Part shown: one piece after another, positions 1 to 4,937 of the stretch
Numbering within the stretch: position 1 is the stretch's first letter
How the letters are laid out: each line of letters begins with the position of its first letter
Virus record (IMG/VR): IMGVR_UViG_3300047548_000785
Location: 1-64,000 of that record
Reading direction: 5' to 3' (one strand)
Source: a virus
Length of the DNA stretch: 64,000 bases
Notes under the pieces: generated by a model
The model's input: only the letters and a program-made list of their open reading frames with translations
Databases searched by the model: none
Told to the model about the DNA's origin: nothing
Program-made: the position numbers and the translations under genes

Positions 1-7
1 TTCTTTT

Positions 8-36
8 ATTCTACTACTAACCACTGACATTGTCAA
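8..36 (-). promoter_or_regulatory. Leftward promoter P1 with conserved spacer 12-mer
   Basis: On the minus strand: TTGACA (31-36), a 17-nt spacer beginning ATGTCAGTGGTT, then TAGAAT (8-13). It lies over the last codons of the 57-residue gene 17-190 and would drive a gene beyond the left edge. Same geometry as the other eight leftward promoters. Confidence 0.75.
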
Positions 37-190
37 GGTCAAATTTGATAATTTCTCCACCAAACATAATTATATCTTCAAGCATGTGGAGGTATCCCAA
101 TTGTTCGGGGGTAAGGTTATGAGCTGTGAATAGATCAGTGGGTGTTCCTGTTTCGGTGTCTACTACTCGAATGAATAGATCCAGTGCCAT
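17..190 (-). CDS. Small hypothetical protein, 57 aa
   Basis: Reads MALDLFIRVVDTETG at the start and ends DLDNVSG. Its ATG overlaps the stop of the upstream HNH gene as TAATG, so the two are probably translationally coupled. The 3' end contains promoter P1, so the last residues are encoded by promoter DNA. The protein is acidic and soluble with no motif I recognise; no function is proposed. Confidence 0.65.
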   Translation of the reverse strand: MALDLFIRVVDTETGTPTDLFTAHNLTPEQLGYLHMLEDIIMFGGEIIKFDLDNVSG

Positions 191-552
191 TATGCGACCT
201 TTCTTTTTGTTTTGATATCTACAATCTTAGCAGTACCCACTGACAATACGGGGGTACGCTGAACAGTATGAGTATGAATAGCATGACAATTAGCACACAG
301 TACACGACATAAACCAAACTCTCTGTCTATCGTAGCCTGTGAACGTGAAATAAGATTACTAGGATTAACTAACTTACCAGACTTAGAACGATATTTTGTA
401 TCGGGGTCGATGTGGTCTAGCTGTAATGCCGATGGGTGTTCGCGGTATCCACAAACTGTTCCATCTTCCTTAATCATTTCACAACCACGCTCTAGCTTTT
501 TCATATCGTAGTAGCGTCTCTTAATCTGATAGAGGGATAGCTTTTCTTCCAT
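190..552 (-). CDS. HNH endonuclease-like protein
   Basis: A 120-residue protein of the small HNH type. Visible are a Cys pair at about C24 and C34, the LDHIDP motif at residues 45-50 (metal and catalytic His), and a CANCH segment at 86-90 giving the second Cys pair and final His. Such proteins nick or cut DNA. In phages they may be free-standing homing endonucleases or help packaging; this copy lies far from the portal, so a homing or other nuclease role is as likely. An AAGGAG ribosome-binding site lies about 8 nt upstream of the ATG. The gene is coupled by TAATG overlaps to both neighbours. Confidence 0.8.
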   Translation of the reverse strand: MEEKLSLYQIKRRYYDMKKLERGCEMIKEDGTVCGYREHPSALQLDHIDPDTKYRSKSGKLVNPSNLISRSQATIDREFGLCRVLCANCHAIHTHTVQRTPVLSVGTAKIVDIKTKRKVA

Positions 553-701
553 TATGCGTACTCCTTGATAGCTTGCTGGCGAATTGCTGAACGGGTGCGT
601 AATCTCTTTGGTCGGTTGTCATGAGTAGTTGCTGCATTTGATTTACGCAACTCACGCATAGCTTGAATGTATGCCTTGTTTTCAATACCTTTTCTTTTCA
701 T
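552..701 (-). CDS. Small basic hypothetical protein, 49 aa
   Basis: Begins MKRKGIENKAYIQAMREL and is rich in Arg and Lys, so nucleic-acid binding is possible. The ATG lies only 6 nt downstream of the P2 -10 box, so the message is probably leaderless or nearly so. The stop overlaps the ATG of the HNH gene (TAATG). First gene of a three-gene leftward unit with the HNH gene and gene 17-190. No recognised family. Confidence 0.65.
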   Translation of the reverse strand: MKRKGIENKAYIQAMRELRKSNAATTHDNRPKRLRTRSAIRQQAIKEYA

Positions 702-707
702 ACCCTT

Positions 708-736
708 AGTTTACACCCAACCACTGACAATGTCAA
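708..736 (-). promoter_or_regulatory. Leftward promoter P2
   Basis: TTGACA (731-736), a 17-nt spacer starting TTGTCAGTGGTT, and TAAACT (708-713) on the minus strand. The spacing to the ATG at 701 is 6 nt, so transcription should start at or next to the start codon. Confidence 0.85.
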
Positions 737-775
737 CGTAATTAGATAACAAAATGATAACGGAAGCCGGGCCTC
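737..775 (-). promoter_or_regulatory. Conserved upstream region of P2 (GTTAT repeats and GC box)
   Basis: Reading leftward there is GCCGGGCC-type sequence (766-773), then GTTATC and GTTATC-like repeats about 11 nt apart, then TACGTTGACA. The same order recurs upstream of P3 and P4. Probably an operator or activator region. Confidence 0.5.
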
Positions 776-898
776 CTAGATGAACTCGAATGGATCCCGA
801 TCCTGAAAAATGTCCTCCCAGTCCTGCATTGTATATGCTTGAGGGGTCTGGTAGTAATCATCAAGTGCTTCTAGAATTTCTTGTGCTTGCTCGTCCAT
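776..898 (-). CDS. Small acidic hypothetical protein, 40 aa
   Basis: Begins MDEQAQEILEALDDYYQ and ends DRDPFEFI. Strongly acidic. The ATG overlaps the stop of the 57-residue gene upstream as TAATG, and an AAGGAAG ribosome-binding sequence lies inside that gene. Small acidic early phage proteins often act as inhibitors of host DNA-binding proteins, but nothing here shows that directly. Confidence 0.6.
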   Translation of the reverse strand: MDEQAQEILEALDDYYQTPQAYTMQDWEDIFQDRDPFEFI

Positions 899-1071
899 TA
901 GTCTTCCTTTCGATAGAACTGTGCAACAACTTCTCTAGCTGCTGGCCAGTAGTGTAAGTTATATAGTTTCTCATTGTGTAGCTCAACCAAGTCATTAGCT
1001 AAGGCTATCATCATTGCTTCGTCTACCTTGACTTGCTTAGGCTTCTTGATATATGTCTTACGCCTCTTCAT
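898..1071 (-). CDS. Small basic hypothetical protein, 57 aa
   Basis: Begins MKRRKTYIKKPKQVK, a strongly basic N-terminus, followed by a likely helical segment and FYRKED at the end. It overlaps the 97-residue gene upstream by 14 nt in another frame and the 40-residue gene downstream by 1 nt, making a tight three-gene unit under P3. Function unknown. Confidence 0.6.
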   Translation of the reverse strand: MKRRKTYIKKPKQVKVDEAMMIALANDLVELHNEKLYNLHYWPAAREVVAQFYRKED

Positions 1072-1351
1072 CTTCCATCTCGCTCTCTACTACCCAAGCC
1101 CACAGACGGTGAGCGTCAATCATTTCGTATGCTGAACACACAGTGAGGTTCTTGAAACGAACACCCTCTGGCAACTTGATAGGTGCAAAGTGGTTGCCCT
1201 CATTGTAAGCGTCAAGTGCGGCAATTGCTGGTTCTATCATAATGCCTGGAACTGGAGGGTAGCAGTTGCTTGCAAAGTGCATACCAATCTGTTGCTCAAG
1301 CGTCAAACCAAGTTCTTCGTCTGTCATTGCAAGTGCTGATAAGTATCCCAT
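1058..1351 (-). CDS. Hypothetical protein, 97 aa
   Basis: Starts MGYLSALAMTDEELG and has an acidic C-terminus ending EMEDEEA. The stereotyped GAAAGGAAA ribosome-binding leader lies upstream of the ATG. The first three residues (MGY) and their codons match those of the 37-residue gene at 2330-2443, suggesting that the leader cassette extends into the coding start. First gene of the P3 unit. No recognised domain. Confidence 0.75.
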   Translation of the reverse strand: MGYLSALAMTDEELGLTLEQQIGMHFASNCYPPVPGIMIEPAIAALDAYNEGNHFAPIKLPEGVRFKNLTVCSAYEMIDAHRLWAWVVESEMEDEEA

Positions 1352-1378
1352 TAGTTATTTCCTTTCGTTGATAAATCA

Positions 1379-1407
1379 AATCTACCATAGACCACTGACA
1401 TTTACAA
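1379..1407 (-). promoter_or_regulatory. Leftward promoter P3
   Basis: TTGTAA (1402-1407), a 17-nt spacer starting ATGTCAGTGGTC, and TAGATT (1379-1384) on the minus strand, about 27 nt upstream of the ATG at 1351. Confidence 0.8.
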
Positions 1408-1459
1408 GTCGTAACGTAAACCTTTTTATAACAAAATGGTAACAGATCGCCGGGCCGCC
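1408..1459 (-). promoter_or_regulatory. Conserved upstream region of P3
   Basis: Contains a GCCGGGCC box (1449-1456), GTTACC and GTTATA repeats and a GTTTACGTTACG stretch next to the -35. It parallels the regions upstream of P2 and P4 almost base for base. Confidence 0.5.
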
Positions 1460-1756
1460 CTATTGGAATCTAGGGTCTAGCAATTCTGGTTTGAACCAAG
1501 CCAAGATGTTTGCAATCTCGCTAATGCGAACCATGCGAGGGTCTTCCTGGTCAGCAGGTACGCCCTGGTAGTCAGCCTCAACGAGGTTCATGAGGTAGGT
1601 GCACTCAGCTGCCATAGCAGAGTACTGAGCCTCTGGGTCTGAGAAGTAGTCGTCAGCATCTTCTGAAGTGAAGTAGCCAATGACTTCGTTATCCTCACCA
1701 AGCATAGGCTCAAGGAGGGAGGTGTCAAACTGTTCAATATCCGTAAATTCGTTCAT
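1460..1756 (-). CDS. Acidic hypothetical protein, 98 aa
   Basis: Begins MNEFTDIEQFDTSLLEP and ends PELLDPRFQ. Very rich in Asp and Glu and without basic patches. The ATG lies 6 nt after the P4 -10 box, so the message is likely leaderless. It is the only gene between P4 and the P3 upstream region. An acidic, DNA-mimic-like inhibitor is one possibility, but no family is recognised. Confidence 0.75.
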   Translation of the reverse strand: MNEFTDIEQFDTSLLEPMLGEDNEVIGYFTSEDADDYFSDPEAQYSAMAAECTYLMNLVEADYQGVPADQEDPRMVRISEIANILAWFKPELLDPRFQ

Positions 1757-1762
1757 ACCTAA

Positions 1763-1791
1763 AATCTACCACAAGCCACCGACATTGTCAA
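1763..1791 (-). promoter_or_regulatory. Leftward promoter P4
   Basis: TTGACA (1786-1791), a 17-nt spacer starting ATGTCGGTGGCT, and TAGATT (1763-1768) on the minus strand. Serves the 98-residue gene. Confidence 0.85.
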
Positions 1792-1842
1792 CGTAAAACG
1801 TAAACTATTTAATAACGTTTTGATAACGGTGGACCCGGCACC
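1792..1842 (-). promoter_or_regulatory. Conserved upstream region of P4
   Basis: Contains a GGACCCGGC box (1831-1839), GTTATC and GTTATT repeats flanking an AAAAC run, and GTTTACGTTTTACG beside the -35. Joined at its upstream end to a DnaA-box cluster. Confidence 0.5.
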
Positions 1843-1873
1843 TGTGGATAAGTTATACACAAGGTGTGGATAG
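1843..1873. promoter_or_regulatory. DnaA-box cluster 1, candidate origin element
   Basis: Three 9-mers within 31 nt: TGTGGATAA (1843-1851, the perfect DnaA consensus), TTATACACA (1853-1861, one mismatch, opposite orientation) and TGTGGATAG (1865-1873, one mismatch). It sits in a 163-nt non-coding gap next to AT-rich DNA. DnaA boxes are known origin elements; origin function is inferred. Confidence 0.5.
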
Positions 1874-1919
1874 GTTTATTTGCTGTTGTTACAGGCTCAC
1901 CCTACCCACACCGATCCCC

Positions 1920-2111
1920 CTATGGGGTAGTCTCATAGACTCCACACGCATTTAGAAAACGTGTACGGTCGAAACGCTCATTATCCTTTTTGAACATTTC
2001 AGCAAAAGCATCAACGGCATCAAGAATATCTGGCATACTTTCATCAGTAGCAGTTGCTACCAAAACGTCCAGGATTTCTGCGGTTGCAACATAATCTTTA
2101 CGAGTCATCAT
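1920..2111 (-). CDS. Small conserved-looking phage protein, 63 aa
   Basis: Begins MMTRKDYVATAEILD and ends near DRTRFLNACGVYETTP. The pattern of a TRKDY start and a DNxRFDRxRFLxAC ending is, from memory, common among small phage hypothetical proteins of unknown function. A GGATAGGAAA ribosome-binding stretch precedes the first of two adjacent Met codons, so either Met could be used. Downstream partner of gene 2129-2281 under P5. Confidence 0.8.
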   Translation of the reverse strand: MMTRKDYVATAEILDVLVATATDESMPDILDAVDAFAEMFKKDNERFDRTRFLNACGVYETTP

Positions 2112-2128
2112 TTTATTATTTCCTATCC

Positions 2129-2281
2129 TTAGTTTGAGAAGATTTCCAACAGAGTTTTATATCCAGCAATTCGACCCTCAAGCCAACGCTTCATTAGTTC
2201 GTTAGTCTCTTTTGCGAGAGTCTCTTCCATATCTGAGATGAAAGTGTTGAGCAATTCAACAGGGATTTCGATTGTTTCCAT
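2129..2281 (-). CDS. Small hypothetical protein, 50 aa, paralogue of 2844-3008
   Basis: Begins METIEIPVELLNTFI. The C-terminal half (RWLEGRIAGYKTLLEIF) aligns with the 54-residue protein at 2844-3008 (PWFEGRISAYESLLKVY), so the two are paralogues. Predicted helical and soluble. The stereotyped GAAAGGAAAACTAAA leader precedes the ATG. First gene after P5. Function unknown. Confidence 0.75.
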   Translation of the reverse strand: METIEIPVELLNTFISDMEETLAKETNELMKRWLEGRIAGYKTLLEIFSN

Positions 2282-2307
2282 TTTAGTTTTCCTTTCTTAG
2301 TGATTTT

Positions 2308-2336
2308 ATTCTAGCAGTAGCCACTGACATTATGAC
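2308..2336 (-). promoter_or_regulatory. Leftward promoter P5
   Basis: TAGAAT (2308-2313) with a 17-nt spacer starting ATGTCAGTGGCT; the -35 hexamer position reads GTCATA, a poor match, while the spacer 12-mer is kept. It overlaps the stop codon of the 37-residue gene. Confidence 0.7.
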
Positions 2337-2443
2337 TTGTAGTCTTCTGCCATGAGAGCAACCATCAAACCTAGCATTTCTTCTGCTGACATGTCTTCGA
2401 CATCCTGAACACCGTCTTCTGAAATAATCTTCATGTATCCCAT
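2330..2443 (-). CDS. Small acidic hypothetical protein, 37 aa
   Basis: Begins MGYMKIISEDGVQDVED and ends LMAEDYKS. Preceded by the standard GAAAGGAAAACTA leader and promoter P6, and followed directly by P5. Start codons and MGY residues match the 97-residue protein at 1058-1351. Too short to classify; acidic. Confidence 0.65.
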   Translation of the reverse strand: MGYMKIISEDGVQDVEDMSAEEMLGLMVALMAEDYKS

Positions 2444-2470
2444 TAGTTTTCCTTTCTTGTTTATATAAAC

Positions 2471-2499
2471 AGTCTATACCCAACCACTGACATTTAGCA
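2471..2499 (-). promoter_or_regulatory. Leftward promoter P6
   Basis: TAGACT (2471-2476), a 17-nt spacer starting ATGTCAGTGGTT, and TGCTAA at the -35 position (2494-2499). Drives the 37-residue gene. Confidence 0.75.
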
Positions 2500-2551
2500 A
2501 GCTTTTTTCATACAAATTTTGAAGAATCTTTTTGTAGAACGTAAACAAAAG

Positions 2552-2581
2552 TTGTCCACAGAGTTATCCACAGGACCCGGC
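2552..2581. promoter_or_regulatory. DnaA-box cluster 2 with GC box
   Basis: TTGTCCACA (2552-2560, one mismatch) and TTATCCACA (2564-2572, perfect DnaA consensus) are in the same orientation 12 nt apart, followed by a GGACCCGGC box (2573-2581). Located upstream of P6, as cluster 1 is upstream of P4. Confidence 0.5.
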
Positions 2582-2604
2582 ACAATTTTGGCGGTATGTC
2601 AAGC

Positions 2605-2614
2605 CGACACACCG
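2605..2614 (-). promoter_or_regulatory. CGGYGTGTCG motif, copy 1
   Basis: CGGTGTGTCG on the minus strand directly after the stop of the 60-residue gene, followed two bases later by TTGACATACC. One of four copies of this decamer in 1.4 kb. Confidence 0.4.
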
Positions 2615-2797
2615 TTAATTGCAGGAATATCTCCAAGCATTGTATGGAGTTACCTCACAGTAGATGCAACCATAGCGGTCATCAACTACACCGATAACGT
2701 GAGAGTTTTCGTTAGCAATTTTCTGCTCAAGTGGCATATTCTCTTGAGCCTTTCGCTTAGCGAGATATTCCTCTTGCATTTTCTTGATATCAATCAT
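2615..2797 (-). CDS. Small hypothetical protein, 60 aa
   Basis: Begins MIDIKKMQEEYLAKRKAQ, a charged helical N-terminus, and ends with a region holding CIYC and a final Cys, possibly metal binding. The GAAAGGAAAACTAAA leader and P7 lie upstream. Family unknown. Confidence 0.7.
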   Translation of the reverse strand: MIDIKKMQEEYLAKRKAQENMPLEQKIANENSHVIGVVDDRYGCIYCEVTPYNAWRYSCN

Positions 2798-2821
2798 TTT
2801 AGTTTTCCTTTCTTTTTTATT

Positions 2822-2850
2822 AGCTTATCATGAACCACTGACATTAGCCA
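2822..2850 (-). promoter_or_regulatory. Leftward promoter P7
   Basis: TAAGCT (2822-2827), spacer starting ATGTCAGTGGTT, and TGGCTA at the -35 position (2845-2850). The -35 and -10 are weak but the 12-mer is exact. It overlaps the stop codon of the gene upstream. Confidence 0.6.
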
Positions 2851-3008
2851 TATACTTTTAGCAGTGATTCATAGGCTGAGATCCTACCCTCAAACCATGG
2901 TCGCATTTCTGGGAATGCCCTCATGTAGTCTTCATCAGCAAGTGACTTTTGCATTTCTGCAATAGCTTCAGTAATTGCTACAGTGTAAATCGTTATTTGT
3001 TCTTTCAT
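2844..3008 (-). CDS. Small hypothetical protein, 54 aa, paralogue of 2129-2281
   Basis: Begins MKEQITIYTVAITEAIAEM. The segment PWFEGRISAYESLLKVY matches the C-terminal part of the 50-residue protein at 2129-2281. Its ATG overlaps the stop of the 43-residue Cys-rich gene as TAATG, and an AAGATTTG-containing stretch rather than the usual leader precedes it, so coupling is likely. Its stop is immediately followed by the P7 12-mer. Function unknown. Confidence 0.7.
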   Translation of the reverse strand: MKEQITIYTVAITEAIAEMQKSLADEDYMRAFPEMRPWFEGRISAYESLLKVYG

Positions 3009-3139
3009 TAGAATTCACATCCATATGCATCTAGGCAAATCTTGCAGGATTCTTCCTGGCATTCATTGCAGAATACACTTTCGGTGTAGTTATCGCAAAT
3101 CTCACAGAATGCTAATCCGATTTCAGCTAGTAAGTTCAT
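3008..3139 (-). CDS. Small Cys-rich putative zinc-binding protein, 43 aa
   Basis: Begins MNLLAEIGLAFCEICDNY. Seven Cys residues are arranged as CxxC at 12/15, CxxC at 24/27, CxxC at 32/35 and a single C41, which is enough for one or two zinc sites of the ribbon or B-box kind. A strong AAAGGAG site precedes the ATG. First gene after promoter P8 and coupled to the next gene. The zinc role is inferred from the Cys spacing only. Confidence 0.75.
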   Translation of the reverse strand: MNLLAEIGLAFCEICDNYTESVFCNECQEESCKICLDAYGCEF

Positions 3140-3264
3140 TATGAACTCCTTTCATTTTACGATTCTGACTTATTTGCTTGAGACTTATTTGCTCTTGTTA
3201 GGAGGCTCATTCTCTAAGGCTCATTCAGAATCTCTGTTTATTTATCTTTTCTTTCTATATATAC

Positions 3265-3293
3265 ATAGTACCAAGAACCACTGACAAATTGCA
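3265..3293 (-). promoter_or_regulatory. Leftward promoter P8
   Basis: TACTAT (3265-3270), a 17-nt spacer starting TTGTCAGTGGTT, and TGCAAT at 3288-3293 (TTGCAA with an 18-nt spacer). Leader of about 125 nt before the ATG at 3139. Confidence 0.7.
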
Positions 3294-3303
3294 AGCTTTT
3301 TTC

Positions 3304-3332
3304 CTACAAATTTTTAGGCAATTTTTTGTAGG
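3304..3332. repeat. AT-rich inverted repeat upstream of P8
   Basis: CTACAAATTTTT and its near-complement AATTTTTTGTAG flank a short AGGCA loop. A diverged copy lies at about 2511-2537 upstream of P6. No T-run follows in either direction, so it is not an obvious terminator; probably part of the regulatory cassette. Confidence 0.4.
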
Positions 3333-3360
3333 GTTTCACACTTGACAAATGGATCGATTT

Positions 3361-3401
3361 GGCCCGGCCCCATTTGGGGGGTATGTCAAGACGACACGCC
3401 G
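3361..3401 (-). promoter_or_regulatory. GC box and CGGCGTGTCG motif, copy 2
   Basis: Contains GGCCCGGCCCC (3361-3371) and, on the minus strand, CGGCGTGTCG (3392-3401) followed by TCTTGACATACC. Directly downstream of the stop of the 39-residue membrane gene, as copy 1 is after the 60-residue gene. Confidence 0.4.
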
Positions 3402-3521
3402 TTAGAATGGAGGTTTATTTTTACTCAATCCCTTACGGTATCCAATACCATGAGCTACTACAAACACAATAGCAATGAGAGCAATATCAACAAGAAGATT
3501 GAAGCCATTATAGAAAATCAT
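3402..3521 (-). CDS. Small single-span membrane protein, 39 aa
   Basis: Begins MIFYNGFNLLVDIALIAIV. Residues 8-24 form one hydrophobic membrane span, followed by a basic tail (GYRKGLSKNKPPF) that would stay in the cytoplasm by the positive-inside rule. The ribosome-binding AAGG sits on the stop codon of the 65-residue gene upstream. Could be an early superinfection-exclusion or host-modulating peptide; the true holin-like gene is elsewhere (8937). Confidence 0.65.
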   Translation of the reverse strand: MIFYNGFNLLVDIALIAIVFVVAHGIGYRKGLSKNKPPF

Positions 3522-3529
3522 TATTTACC

Positions 3530-3727
3530 TTATTTCTTTAGAGCGAGAACAGAAGCGGTAGCAATAGCAACAGCCTTAGCGTGTAACTCAAAGTCACCAC
3601 ATGGACCAGAGCCTACCATTTGAAGAGCTTTCCACAGAGGGATAGCGTCTCCCTTGTAGAGAGCTACAGTACCAACCTCAGCAATAGCCTGACGAAGTGG
3701 CTTTTCAATTTCAAAGTAGTTGTTCAT
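3530..3727 (-). CDS. Hypothetical protein, 65 aa
   Basis: I choose the ATG at 3727 (MNNYFEIEKPLRQAIAEVG), because the stereotyped GAAAGGAAAACTAAA leader is immediately upstream; the frame stays open for 12 more codons to 3763, but those lie in the leader. Ends with an Ala/Val/Lys-rich helix. First gene of a two-gene unit with the 39-residue membrane protein. Unrecognised. Confidence 0.7.
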   Translation of the reverse strand: MNNYFEIEKPLRQAIAEVGTVALYKGDAIPLWKALQMVGSGPCGDFELHAKAVAIATASVLALKK

Positions 3728-3763
3728 TTTAGTTTTCCTTTCTTTCTTTATATTATTATTCAA

Positions 3764-3798
3764 TCACACTTGTTTCTAAAAGTCAAGGCGACACGCCG
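3764..3798 (-). promoter_or_regulatory. Putative leftward promoter with CGGCGTGTCG motif, copy 3
   Basis: On the minus strand CGGCGTGTCG (3789-3798) is followed by CC and TTGACT, then at 17 nt a weak TTGAAT -10. It lacks the spacer 12-mer of P1-P9, so it may be a second promoter class. Serves the 65-residue gene. Confidence 0.4.
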
Positions 3799-3802
3799 AT
3801 AA

Positions 3803-3958
3803 CTACGAAACTTTTTCTAACTTTTTTCCTGCTGGGTGTAGTGCCATAGCCTTGTGCAGGGGGCACAGAATATAAGTACCAACTACATTGCTAGTAGTGA
3901 TAGGAACCCAAACACCACAGTCCTTGTGTCCACATTGTGTCGAATAAATCTTAGCCAT
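3803..3958 (-). CDS. Small putative zinc-finger protein, 51 aa
   Basis: Begins MAKIYSTQCGHKDCGVW and includes YILCPLHKAM. C9, H11, C14, C32 and H35 offer a C/H tetrad typical of compact zinc fingers. The tail is basic. Preceded by the GAAAGGAAAACTAA leader and P9. The zinc site is inferred; function unknown. Confidence 0.7.
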   Translation of the reverse strand: MAKIYSTQCGHKDCGVWVPITTSNVVGTYILCPLHKAMALHPAGKKLEKVS

Positions 3959-3982
3959 TAGTTTTCCTTTCGTTATGTATTC

Positions 3983-4011
3983 ATTCTATATCAAGCCACT
4001 GACATTCTGGT
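3983..4011 (-). promoter_or_regulatory. Leftward promoter P9
   Basis: TAGAAT (3983-3988) with a spacer starting ATGTCAGTGGCT; the -35 position reads ACCAGA, no match to TTGACA. The CGGCGTGTCG decamer lies directly upstream. Confidence 0.65.
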
Positions 4012-4014
4012 AAG

Positions 4015-4024
4015 CGACACGCCG
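4015..4024 (-). promoter_or_regulatory. CGGCGTGTCG motif, copy 4
   Basis: Exact decamer on the minus strand, a few bases upstream of the P9 -35 position. Its repeated placement beside promoters suggests a regulator binding site. Confidence 0.4.
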
Positions 4025-4169
4025 ATGATCGAAAAAATAATTAAAAATAATTTGAACGTGGGGGGGTGTAGTGTGCGGACTAATTTTTCTTGCTTTTTCT
4101 TTTCAAAACGTGTATCGTACATCTTTGCAAAATTTTGTAATTTTTGTAAAATCCAATTTTTGCAGGGTA

Positions 4170-4910
4170 TCACTCAACAACAAGCTTCTTGATCTCATTA
4201 AGAATTAAAGCCGGAACACCAGCTTCTTCAGATACTCTATAACGTTCCTTCAAAGGAAGATTCATTCCATAACGCATAGGTGCTGCAGCATGTTCTGTAG
4301 CCATAGCCAACAATTTATCATTAGCCTCATATCGCTTAAACACAATTTTCTTATCAGTCATAAACTCAACAAACATTAAAGGATCATTTTCCTTGACACT
4401 AAAATGTGTCTCCCCTTCTGGTACGTGATATTCCAAAGCCACATGCCTATACCATCTTCCAATATCAAATTCTCCAGTAGCTAAAAGTGCACCACGCATA
4501 GGAGAAAAAGCAGGGTAGTAGGGAGCAGTAAACTTAGCAACAACAGGTTCTGATGCAAACATAATCCAATTCAATGAATACGTCATAGCATAATAGTTTT
4601 TAAGGTTTGAATGTCTTGTCTTCTGACATGCAATAGCAGCAGGAACCTGGTAACGATATGTTTCGGTTTCTTTAGCTTTTTCAATCTCTTCTAAATCAAA
4701 ATCAAATTCTTCTGTAATGGCACTCTTAAACACGAATACATTATTCAACCTATCCTTCATTGCAGGACATCTAGTTTGATTAGCATATGGAGTCTTTTCT
4801 CCATGCACAAAGCTTAACAAGCTTTCTGGTTTGCGATAAACCATATTGTATGGTTCTCGTTCATGATCATAAGATCCAGGTGCCCAATAGACGGTAATCT
4901 CTTTGCTCAT
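4170..4910 (-). CDS. Conserved-looking phage hypothetical protein, 246 aa
   Basis: Begins MSKEITVYWAPGSYDHERE. A soluble protein with many aromatic residues and no membrane span or known catalytic motif visible. The opening pattern (short strand, W-x-P, then an acidic and aromatic run, later CPAMKD) resembles proteins of unknown function I associate with marine and freshwater phages, but I cannot name the family with certainty. A GAGGAGAGAGA ribosome-binding stretch lies just before the ATG. Largest gene of the leftward arm and last of the unit that starts at 5225. Confidence 0.85.
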   Translation of the reverse strand: MSKEITVYWAPGSYDHEREPYNMVYRKPESLLSFVHGEKTPYANQTRCPAMKDRLNNVFVFKSAITEEFDFDLEEIEKAKETETYRYQVPAAIACQKTRHSNLKNYYAMTYSLNWIMFASEPVVAKFTAPYYPAFSPMRGALLATGEFDIGRWYRHVALEYHVPEGETHFSVKENDPLMFVEFMTDKKIVFKRYEANDKLLAMATEHAAAPMRYGMNLPLKERYRVSEEAGVPALILNEIKKLVVE

Positions 4911-4937
4911 TCTCTCTCCTCTTTTTTGCGGTATAAA

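Noticed and set aside
190-552. HNH protein as packaging nuclease beside terminase
   Set aside because: No terminase or portal is near it and it is transcribed in the opposite direction, so a packaging role has no support from context.
2283-2483. 66-residue leftward frame
   Set aside because: Overlaps promoters P5 and P6 and the better supported 37-residue gene, which has the standard leader.
2519-2833. 104-residue rightward frame
   Set aside because: Lies over DnaA boxes, a leftward gene and its promoter on the opposite strand; hydrophobic low-complexity translation of regulatory DNA.
8-4011. CRISPR array in the leftward arm
   Set aside because: The repeats are promoters separated by genes of varied length, not short regularly spaced repeats with unique spacers.
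3991-4173. 60-residue leftward frame
   Set aside because: Starts at a GTG without a ribosome-binding site, is extremely AT-rich and runs through promoter P9 and the CGGCGTGTCG motif; probably non-coding.
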